From Lepidurus packardi (lineage: Eukaryota > Arthropoda > Branchiopoda > Notostraca > Triopsidae), in NCBI GenBank assembly GCA_023053545.1, contig JAKZAN010000002.1, positions 2,092,375 through 2,156,374 on the forward strand: a stretch of DNA of 64,000 bases, written 5' to 3'. Positions 38,501 through 47,599 of this stretch are shown here, piece by piece. Position 1 is the first letter of the stretch. Every line of letters starts with the position of its first letter. The translations under genes and the position numbers were made by a program. Below the pieces are notes generated by a model. That model was not told the origin of the DNA and searched no databases. It worked only from the letters and a program-made list of their open reading frames with translations.

Positions 38501-41500
38501 TTTAAATGGGAAAGAAGTTTCTTTTTTAGCAAATTAAAAAATAAAAAGCGAAAAGTTTTGCCTTAAAGGGACAACTGCGGAATGGTTTTTGACGAAGCGG
38601 CTGAGTTACTTGCTAAGAAGAACACACTTGTTCCATTTTAGCCCATCATTATAAACATCCTGAGGTCTTATTTTTGCGAAATTTACGACCCTAGAGTGGC
38701 TTTGCTGTTATTAAGCGAAAGGGCTAGCAAGCACCATTCTGGCAGCTATATAACACACACCAAAAGGCAAATAGCTTCAAAGTAAACCCCTCCATAACAC
38801 CTTTTCTCGCAAAAAGGAAGTGGGGGGGGGGGCTAATTTAGCGTTTTCCGAGCATGTTTAACGACTGCAGCTGGTGCAAATCTATCGCTTGCCACGCTTT
38901 TCGCACCCACCCCCTTTTTTCACTAAAACGTATTCAACATACCGAGTCTAACAGAGATAAACGGTCTTAAAACCCCCTACAATGGACAAAAAAATAGTCC
39001 GCCTGTCGAGACAAAAGCTATTGACGCATTAGCGAAAACACGTCCCCAATGTTCAACAAAGAAACGATGTGAAAGGGTAATTTAACTCCCGACAAGCTTT
39101 TCCAGAGCTTATCTTGAAACAAAAACCTCCAAGTTAACGGTCTCCCTAATTTCTTTTAATTCCATTAACTTGCTATGGGACAAGCGACCTTAAAATCCCT
39201 GCGACCTCTAAAACCTTCATAGTGTCAATGTCTTGAAAACCCTCATCAGAAATAAGCTTTTATTTTAAGTATTAAAGCTTGCATAGATTAAATCCTCCCC
39301 TTTTAATTCCTTAAGCCTTAGGAACCTTCAAAGTTTTAAAACTTAGGAGAATTCAAAACCAGAAACCCTTAATAAGTTGAATTATCTGGGATTTAAAAAC
39401 CCTGAACACTTAACCCTTCAAACACTATACTTTTTTAATGAGACGCTTTTTCAATTTTGGTTTAGATCTGTCAGAATTCAAATCTTTACGAATAGAGCAA
39501 AAAATCTAAATTCTAGTGATGTCAATTCCCATGATGCGCCAAATAATAGTCAAGCTATTAACCAAAGAAACTTCAATAATTGCGCCGCTCCATGACACGC
39601 CCATGACGTCCTGAACCCAAAGTTTGAATGCTAACAACTTATAAACGGCTGTTCGTACAAATGTGATCCAAAATTTTTCACAAACGTTTCTTGCATGATA
39701 GAATTTTATTTTTTTTGGCAAGAAAATCTTGTTTAGACACTTTTTGTCTTTTGGTAACCAAAATGAGAATTGATTTCTGACTGAAAACTGGTTCGAGAGT
39801 TCATGGGAATCGGAAAGAATATTTATACAGATTGATGTACCCTATACGCCTCTTTTTCCTCTTATGGAGCTGCGAGAGTTGTTTAAACAAGTATGTAACT
39901 TTGTTTAAAAAAAATACATCGGTGTACTTACTTTGGATGTCATGGGCAGCTTGAATAAAATTATCGGCCACAGGTTGAGATTGGGTCCGCAAAGCTTTCT
40001 GGAAATCCTCGGTAGCCGTCCTTTGGAGCGCAGCTTCTGCATTCGCGGAGCAGCAAGTGTCGCGCGACTCGCAGACCGCCAGACTGGCACCTGCCAAAAG
40101 TAAAAAAAAAAGTCAAAAATGACACCAATTAGCCTTTTCATTCTCATAGTCATACTTGTATATACGTTCTTAAACCGACCCCCCCTCTTCTTTTCTCTTC
40201 CCTCCATTTGTTCGTTCTTTTACACCATCACCAGCAACGTCCCTCGGTTTTTAAACTAAATACCCACCAAGAACTTAAAAAGATTGCCTTGCTTGATAAC
40301 CTTCATTTGCAAATACATAAAACCCGACTACAAACATATAAACCCCTTCTTTCATAAAACCTTCACAAACCATGAGAAAATGGGTTCAAAATTGAAGGCG
40401 CCCATTCCAGTGCTAGCGAAAGGGCGCCATGCTTTACAAGGACGGATTTTGTTCAATTCTTTGCTTGATTTTGGCCAACTTTTACTTGACTTTGGTGGAT
40501 TTTGATTGATTTTTGGTGAGTTTTGTTCACTTTTTATAGACGTGATTGAATTTTGGTATTTTTTTATTGCTTTTGGTCGACTCTTGCTTTACTTTGGTCG
40601 ATTTTGATCTTTTTTGCTAGACTTTGGTCATTTTTTTCTTCATTTTATTGATTCTGGTAATTTTTTGCTTGACTTTAATCAATTTTGGTCGCTTTTTGTC
40701 GACGTTCCATTTTTGTCGGTTTTGCTTAATTTTATCCGATTTTGGTCGATTTGTGCTTGATTTTACGTGATTTTGCTTGACTTTTGTAGATTTTGGTCGA
40801 CTGACGTTTGGTCGGTTTTTGTAGCCTTTATTAGTTTTTGGCAAAGGCCTACACTATGAGAGTGTCCTGCACGATGATACAAGTTATAGAATTTAGAGGC
40901 ACTTTAGCTACAGAAATTCTGTAAATATTGGCTTGTTCTTTCAGATTAAACCCTAGTACCTTTTATATAAATATACAAAATAAACAATACAAGTATTGTA
41001 AAACTTTAACATTTATTTCTTGGAATGCGTGGAAAGTATTTTTGCAGGTATTTTTTGTCTTTAAACCTAAGCTGTCTCATCTTGTTTCTGCCTCTTCTTC
41101 TTTTCCGTCACGGAACACAGAAGAATGTCGGCCTTATACCGTCACCTTCCCCGACAATGCATGTCATAAAAACCTACATGCAAGAGGCGAAGAGGAATTC
41201 CCAAGGTAAATTTGTTGACCAGTTATTTGGCCTTCATCTGCGAGAGCTCATTGCTAGCAACTTCTCTATTGTCTTGCTTCTTCGCAGTGTTCCTGTTAAG
41301 CCCACACTCACACTGCTTGAGTGCGAGAGAGAGAGAGACCCATACCCCATCCCTTTAACCTTTTTTTGTTCCTTTTTTTGTTGTATTTTCCTTCTTGCTT
41401 TCCTTAATTTGAGAGACAACAAAAGAAGCAGCAGCAGGCAACTTGAACACTGCATTTTACATCTGCAAGCAGCTGTTCCGTGTGTGCCTCAAAACTATCA

Positions 41501-44500
41501 CTACACTATTAAACCAACCCAACCTTATACATCTCTCTCTAAAATGAAAAATAAAAACAAAAATATCCCAAAACCTAATCCTTCAATGTTTAAGAGTCTG
41601 GCATGTTCATTCCACACCTTTCGACATGATTGGAATGATTTATCGAAAACCTCTCTCTTCCATCGCTCCCATCTGATTCATGACTATTTACCCACGGAAA
41701 TCCCTTCAAAACGTAATTATGTAACCCCCAAATTCCTTTCCCCACGTTTAAGAATATTTATGTTTAAGATTTCTATATGTCTATATGAATATAATTATAT
41801 TCTGTAAGATGTCTATATTTTTTTTAAATCTATACGTCCTTGAAGAACCCTGTATCCGTTCGGATTTTAGGATTCAACATTCTTTAAGCGATAATAAATC
41901 CAATTAACTGGGATCTAAGCGCACGCGATCGACGATTTACGTTGCGGCCTAATGCGGAATATCAATTGCAACATCACTCAATTCCAATTAACGCGACAGG
42001 ATTAATGAAAAGTTCCACGTGGTTCAGGTTGCGCTTCCCTAGGCACCAAGAGCCATGTTAGATTGCATAAAGGGGCATACAAACTCAAAAGACAAAAGAG
42101 TTTTTTTTTTTTGCTTAAATAATTAAAAAAACGTGACCAGGAACCTTTAAATGATAACACAAGAAAATTAAAATAAAAACGGGGGGACCCGAAAGCAAAC
42201 CGGGTCCCGGCGTGCCAAAATGTCCTACTGCATAGACCGGTCCCCCCCATGAAAAACCGGGTTTGAGGGGGTCCACATTTTTCGGCGAGGAATGCAGTCC
42301 AGGTTGGGTGGCCACGTTGTATTGTTAAGTTCGTTACCTGGGCTCAGCCAGACTTCAAACCCCTTTTATCCCTCCGTAACTCTATTTTTGCCTCTTTTTA
42401 AATTGTCGTTTCTTTTTTAAAGTTTTTCTACAGTCACTTTCGCTACGTCGCTCAAGTATGTTAAAAGTTCTTCTTCAATCCGATTTTTTTTCTTTACGTC
42501 GTTAAAAGACGTTAAAAAGTTCTACCTCAACTGAAATGCAGTGCGCCAGCGCTAAAGGTTTTTTGCTTAATCGTTCTCTATGTCAGATTGATATCGTTCA
42601 AGGTGGAATCAGACAAAAGAAACCCTTACTTAAGATTAATTTTTTTTTTCATCTATCATCTTTTCAACTTGAAAAGGGAAGGAATACAAAGCTATTTGGC
42701 TTGGACCACATGGGTTTTTGTTGCAAAAAGAAGCTTCGAAAAGCGCCACACATGCCGAGTGTATATAATATGCAGAACTCGACGAGATGCCCTTGTCAGA
42801 TAAAGTACTCCCAACTTTCCTTATGAAAACTAAAAGCAACATAGTATTTTCGGGTCCAAATTATGTACGTCTCAAAGTAAAAAACAAATTAAATAAATAA
42901 TAGAGATGTAGAAAGTAAAAAGACCCCTCAAAAAATTCCTTGAAGTAAAATCGAACTTTTGTATTTGGCATTTATCACAACTAATTAAGATCAAGACTAT
43001 TTAAGACTATTTTTAATACAAACATAAAAAGACCGAAGCAGGATCAAAAGAATCGAAATGCAGCCATAAATTAGGTCTTCATTATGGCGAAAAGAAAACA
43101 ATTTACGAGAAAATAAAAGATTGGGAAGCCCTGAATTCACGCAAAAAAAGACCCACGTAAAGTTCAAAGCAGCGTAAATAGATCTTCAGTCTTCTCACAC
43201 CAGAAAAGAAGAAAAGAAAAGAAAAAAAAGATTTCGGAGAAGCAGACTAATCGATAAATGGATTGACCCGAGATAATGTGTCTGTGTGCAAGGCGGGAAA
43301 ACGTTTTTGCTTACGCCCCAGCATTACAAATCAGTCTTACTTTTTCCCTCTTGCTCAAGGGGGGGGGGGGGAGGAAATATTTTTGCTTCCATTTAACCCC
43401 TGAAATAGAACTTAATCCGGGAAATATACGGAAATGATAGTAAAACAAAAAAAAATGGAAAAAGAAGGGAAACTGGCTTGGAGTGGACCTGAGGTTCGTA
43501 TTACAAGTCACAACGCAATCCATCAGCTATTCATCTGAGCAATTATTTGCAGAATTTTGGAAAGCTCCCCCCCCCCCCTTTAATTGAACACGGGGTTCAA
43601 TCTCGGGAGTTTGCTCACGTCCGAGACGGTTATGATATCGAATGACTGTACCCCTAATGGTCCGATAAGCTTTGCTTCTGAACGATAAAAAAAGACCCGA
43701 AAATAAGCTTATTTTTGTCTCTCATATACCTATACCTAACGTAGGCGGTTCAGATGCTAAAAAACGTCAACTTCGGAACAAGATTTCTGGAACAATTTAC
43801 TTGCAATGAGTGCCATAAATTTGTTTTGATCTATGAAGTGCACTATCAAAGAACCTGGATTTTGGCCAGCATATTTCATGTAGTTGCAAATGAATTTCCA
43901 GTGGTTACAGATTTGCCTTGTACATGCCAAATTTGTTATGAAACAGAGAAGATAAATTCTACTTTGTTGCAATACCTATCGACATACTCGACTTTACTGG
44001 TAAGGAGTTTTTCTCAAAATATGCACCGCGTTTGGGCAAAATGCTAAATGGCTGTGCGTGGGCATTAAGCTCAGGGGTTACAAGGGAAGCCTCACGCCGT
44101 CTGGATTAGCTAAACAGCGATCAGCATTTTAAAACAATTTTCACCCTCTTCCTCTTGGCATATTTGAACGATTCCCTTTACTGATTCTCTACTTGGCAAC
44201 AAAGACAACTGTCTTGCTCCACTAAAGGAAACGAACCAACCGAAACCGTTTCTGAACTCCGAAGCTCGGGAAAAAAGCCTACAATTTGAAGCAAATCAAT
44301 ACTGTCAAGAAAACAGTTATACTATCTGGAAAGAACTTGACCCCTACAGTCCCTAAACAAAAAAACGCAACGCTTTTTTATTTCAATTCAAGTTCTCCTC
44401 CAGACCTTTTTCTCCTTTCCTTCGAAACTTGGCACTTAGCCTACGAATTAAATAATTAAGAAATAAGTCTGCTCAACGAAGCGTCGAGGCGACTCATAGC

Positions 44501-45003
44501 TCACGTCATCCTGAACCGCGAGAGAAAAAAGACAGCCAGCCGATGTATAATACGCCAAAAAAAATCCCCTTCTTAGGAGAGTATGTGTGTGGGAGGAATA
44601 GATCCTTACCGGCTTGGAAAGTATCCGGCATGTCACGGAGCCCAGTTTTCGTTTCGAGAAGTGACTTGACGCGTGAACAATCCTTGGGAGGATCACTTAA
44701 CACCCTGTTTTGTGGCTGGAGCGACGACAATCGACTATTTAAGGAATCTGCGGGTACAGGTGGTACATGGTGGGAGCCTGATCCTGCTCTAGCTAAGCTG
44801 GGATCACTGTTTCCGTCTGTGTTAGTAGTGGTAGAGGTGGTCGGCCAGGAGCAACACGGCACGGAGTGAAGCGACAACAATAATAGGCAGCAAGCGACCC
44901 AGCTCCAATGACAATCACCACGGTGGCGTCTTTGCCCGCCGTTTCTGCTCCAATCGCAGCCCACACACTTGCAATTGCTCGTAACGCAGTTCGGGGAATT
45001 CAT
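20525..45003 (-). CDS. dally: Dally-class glypican (GPC3/5 type) heparan sulfate proteoglycan
   Basis: GPI-anchored cell-surface proteoglycan that shapes Wnt, Hedgehog and BMP gradients. Six coding exons: 45003-44610, 40090-39932, 35297-34465, 26996-26668, 22471-22345 and 20914-20525; 2,232 nt, 743 residues, all in phase. A hydrophobic signal segment (CCLLLLSLHSVPC) lies near residues 36-51. All fourteen glypican core cysteines can be counted, from DCSRV and VCESRDTCC through YCAQCQG and PCRGLCMNVARGC to NCWNG. The 3' core resembles GPC3/GPC5 more than GPC4/6: NGQRFGEYSKV then AQKYNPEVKV and DALRHVRQ. The last exon has three acidic-flanked SGSG glycosaminoglycan sites and a C-terminal hydrophobic GPI signal (TLLVIALLTGWATW). 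Introns are 1.4, 4.2, 7.5, 4.6 and 4.5 kb, far longer than in neighbouring genes. A Ser/Thr-rich insert near residue 250 lengthens the core. dally versus dlp is my judgement from the 3' half. Confidence 0.92.
20915..22344 (-). other. dally intron 5
   Basis: A 1.4-kb intron. It contains one copy (about 21300-21465, reversed) of the dispersed repeat family described separately. No coding sequence seen. Confidence 0.6.
21300..21465 (-). repeat. Dispersed repeat family A, copy 1
   Basis: Reversed relative to copies 3-5. Shares with copy 2 the phrases TTCACGAGTTRTTGGCA, AAACAAAGCT and GACGTCA...AAAGCC in the same order and spacing. Non-coding; possible short transposon or SINE-like remnant, class unknown. 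Confidence 0.55.
22472..26667 (-). other. dally intron 4
   Basis: A 4.2-kb intron with an AT-only low-complexity tract at about 22948-23030, a 16-A run near 23216 and one reversed copy of the dispersed repeat at about 24370-24520. Open frames up to 147 codons (24319-24762 plus) overlap that repeat and show no recognisable domain. Confidence 0.55.
24370..24520 (-). repeat. Dispersed repeat family A, copy 2
   Basis: Same orientation as copy 1. Best match in the window to copy 1, sharing the CACGAGTT, AAACAAAGCT and GACGTCA blocks. Its other end (TTTGTTTCAAAGTTTCTTC) corresponds to GTGAAACAAAGTT in copy 4. Confidence 0.55.
28131..28147 (+). repeat. 17-G homopolymer
   Basis: Uninterrupted G run inside dally intron 3, minus-strand gene, so C in the transcript. 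Could form a G-quadruplex on the plus strand. Also a place where assembly length may be wrong. Confidence 0.9.
28730..28800 (+). repeat. Foldback family B, fragment
   Basis: GGGACTCGTCGCACTACACC followed by GGCTTGG resembles the arm of the other copies (GGACTTGTCGCAGTACTCC). Only one arm is clear here. Confidence 0.35.
31345..31590 (+). repeat. Dispersed repeat family A, copy 3
   Basis: Begins CTGACGTCAC, then GAGAGCTTTGTTTACTGTTT, then a second GTGACGTCAC and AATAACTTCTGAACGGC, and ends in AAAGTTTGAAACCAACTTC. It links the two halves of the family. Confidence 0.5.
33990..34165 (+). repeat. Foldback family B, copy 2
   Basis: Left arm reads GGAAACCGACTTGGAGTCAA, then GCCGGACTTGTCGCAG, then GCTCGACAATG. 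This matches, inverted, the right arm of the copy near 59870-59935. The right arm here is degenerate. Confidence 0.5.
37205..37470. repeat. Foldback family B, copy 3 (both arms)
   Basis: About 265 bp with inverted arms of roughly 55-60 bp. The left arm contains GGGACATGCCGTACTTGCAG and CTCGACAATG. The right arm contains TAACGCTACAAGTCCAGC and GGTTGCCTGCGTTACC. Arms pair imperfectly across a spacer of about 100 bp. No ORF; MITE-like. Confidence 0.6.
38130..38380 (+). repeat. Dispersed repeat family A, copy 4
   Basis: About 250 bp alignable along most of its length with copy 5, 1.35 kb away in the same direction: AGAGCAA, TCTAGTGATGT, CAAGCT...TTAACC, GAAACTTCAATAA, GACACGCCC, TTTGAATGCTAA, CGGCT. 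Confidence 0.65.
39480..39720 (+). repeat. Dispersed repeat family A, copy 5
   Basis: Direct copy of the element at 38130-38380 with the same ordered blocks, about 75-80% alike by eye. Both lie in dally intron 2, so either local duplication or two insertions is possible. Confidence 0.65.
40091..44609 (-). other. dally intron 1
   Basis: A 4.5-kb intron with the degenerate minisatellite at 40440-40845 and long G and C runs (about 43361 and 43567). A 260-codon open frame at 41025-41807 (+) has a low-complexity translation and no family match, so I do not call it a gene. Confidence 0.55.
40440..40845. repeat. Degenerate minisatellite, TTTTGGTCGA units
   Basis: About 400 bp of irregular repeats built from GATTTTGGTCGA and TTTTTGCTTGAC, with unit lengths of roughly 12-26 bp. 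The plus strand is T/G-rich. The Lys-rich minus-strand open frame across it is a by-product of the repeat. Confidence 0.75.
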
Positions 45004-46325
45004 TATTGTGATGTCGATCTTTACACCCAATGCCAACAACAGAAACGGTAGCCTTTTTTGCTGGCCTTCTTTTCCTTCTCTCTTTCTTCTGCTGTTTTAC
45101 TCAAAGTTAAAGAAAAGGAATGCGAAAAAAAAGCGTTTCAAGGGCAATTTCGCGACGTTTTTAAGGTTTCCGGGGCCGAATCCAGGATCACGAATGGAAG
45201 GAACGTTGATGAAATGCACCACGAACAGAAAAGTGTTCGAAAAGCCAGCGAAACTCAGTTGTTGTTGTCTTAGTGAAAGCACTGCTGCTGGTAGTTTTGG
45301 CTGATTCAGTTTACCCTAAAACGGACAGTTCCGTTTTCAATAAAGCCATGTGAAAAAGGTTTTTAACGGCGCCACTTTATGGGGTCCTTTTGAATGTTTT
45401 CCCCGCAGTTGGGAGGTTTTTTGGGAACAGTTGTGAAACTTGTTTTTATCACCCCCTTTTTTGTTTAAAGCAAAAAGGATTTCGATTTCAACGCCTTTTT
45501 TTAGCCCCGCCACTATCACTCTTCGGAATCCGGCGCACGACTGAGACTGAACGAGACTATTCGGGGTATCTGTCCGTCAAGTCAAGCCCCAGCCCAAGCA
45601 AGAGTCTGGGGTGCCAGGCGCGCGGGCCTTGTGCGGTTCCGGAGGGACGGCGTGAGGCGAGGAGGGTGGAGCTACAGGGATTTTTTGATTTTTTATGTTA
45701 TTTTTTGGTTAAAGGATCCCGAACGTGAACACGTGAACGTGGCTTCTTAAAATGCTCCTCGGAGAGACGGGGGCAACGATGACAATCATGCCATACACGG
45801 TATGGTCTCCACAAAAGAAAGAAAAGTTTTCGGCTAGCTTTTTGTTCTCTACGGGCAGAAAAAGGCTTCTGAATGTGCTTGTGTTCCTCGCAAGGTGACT
45901 GACATTCTTGTCTGGGCAATAAGCAATCTCGTTCTGACTTGTCTTTACATCACTTGTCGTGGGCAGGCTGAGCCTTCTCCACCCAAAAAGCCACCTATAA
46001 CAAGCCTCAAAAGCCTATTGTATGTATGTACTCTTTTCCTTCTCCGTGATGACGTTGCAGCCATCCTAATTCATCTGCTTCCTAAAGCTCTGACTTGTTT
46101 TGTTTTGTCGTTTCTGGGAGGTTTGAGTTCTTCCGACAACTCCCAGAGCTCGAAAACTGTCAATCCGGGGGCCTACACTGGTAAGTGTTAGGTCATCCTG
46201 TGTACCATACTTGGCTCAGCTTGATAGTCCCCAACGACCAAAGGGGAATAATAAAAAGAGCAAATAAAAAGAAAAAGCTCGCCGAGACAATAGCAAGCTT
46301 GCCGAGCAGAGCTTGGGAGGCTGGG

Positions 46326-46398
<73 letters not shown>

Positions 46399-47599
46399 CG
46401 GGGGTTGAAGACAGAGAGAAGTCCTAAACCTTAACCACTTGCTTATACTGCTTACATGCTAGACAAGTAGGAGATTCGGGAATTTACGTGGATTGAGCAT
46501 GAGATTTGAAAATCCGGGATGCATTTTAGTCGGTTGCAAAGCGAGAAAACAGTACGTACTTTTGTTTTGTTCTTTTATTTTTCATAACGTCCGGGACTTT
46601 TTTGCATCGTTTTTTGTGGGTCCACTTATATGGATATACCCCAGCATTGCCTGCAGGCAAAGTCACTAAATACCGAAAGGAATTCCAGAGTTCATGTTCG
46701 TGAGTTGTCGTGTGATGCCCCTTGTTCTGGCTTTGGGGAAGAGTCATAGTCAGTGGTCAGCAGCTTTAAGCCGGGAGTGTGACAAAACCATAGCAGCTGG
46801 AATGTAGGGATCTTTTCTCTTTTTCGGAGGGCCTGTGCGTGTTGGTACTTGCCGCTTCTTGTAGCTTTCATAATTGAGGATGCTTAGGAAAGTTTTTGGC
46901 TAGCGTTTTCGGAGCCCACCAAGAGCTAGGGCTATGAAGAGATGAGGGGAGAAAAGGCCGACAGATAAAAGTTTCGCACCGGAAACTTGGATGTTGCTGG
47001 CAGTGGAACCTGTGATGTGTCTGGTATGGCCCAGGTAGGTTGAGACATGTTCCCAAAATGCTGCAGTCGAGGATCAATCCCGCACTGCAGGTTCTAGTCT
47101 AGAAGAAGAAGAAAAGTAGAGGCAGGTAAACTAAAACTCCCATGTCCAAATAAAACTTGTTCTGTTGCATTCCACACCACAGGACGTCCACCACTAGTCC
47201 CAACTGCCTCCTAATTACACATAATATCCGTCATTACTTACAACTTAACAAGTTAAAATAATAATTGTATGACAGACTTGCAAACAAGTCAACCAAAAAA
47301 AGCTTCCGTCTGACGCAATGTTCCATTGTTTTGTTTTTTTCTCAAAATTCTAACCTTTCAGAGCGTCCCAACAATTGAAAACATGTTTTCATAGCTTCCC
47401 GTGTATTTCCCGCCCAAACTATGGAAGCTTGACTTCCGGAGGCGGGGTCTTTTGAAGGAGAACCCTAAATGCCGCTCCTCGATTGAAGAAAATACCTGAA
47501 CCTGAATGGTTCTCGTCCCCTTGTCTAAGAATTTCCTTGTACATATAAATAATAACAAGGAAAAAATCATTTCAGTGTTCGTCCACAAATTCAATCGCG
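45004..47599. other. Intergenic, dally / ZRSR divergent promoters
   Basis: About 2.6 kb between the divergent starts of dally (-) and the ZRSR-like gene (+). It should hold both promoters and 5'UTRs. A (GA)32 tract lies at 46331-46394. No further coding sequence was recognised. Confidence 0.45.
46331..46394. repeat. (GA)32 microsatellite
   Basis: Sixty-four uninterrupted bases of GA repeat, flanked by AAACA and AAAAACG. Between the dally and ZRSR promoters, so a potential GAGA-factor site, though the length says simple repeat. Confidence 0.95.

Larger units (their letters stand above)
35298..39931 (-). other. dally intron 2
   Basis: A 4.6-kb intron with one full foldback element (about 37205-37470) and two direct copies of the dispersed repeat (about 38130-38380 and 39480-39720). 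An 11-G run lies at about 38821. No coding sequence seen. Confidence 0.55.

Noticed and set aside
41025..41807. 260-codon plus-strand open frame
   Set aside because: Low-complexity, no recognisable domain, no splice support, and it lies inside dally intron 1.
43594..43612. GGTTCAATC motif like a tRNA B box
   Set aside because: No matching A box, no acceptor or anticodon stem around it.
47055..47095. Short hairpin GCAGT...ACTGC with AGGATCAATCC
   Set aside because: Resembles a tRNA T arm loosely, but no cloverleaf can be drawn.
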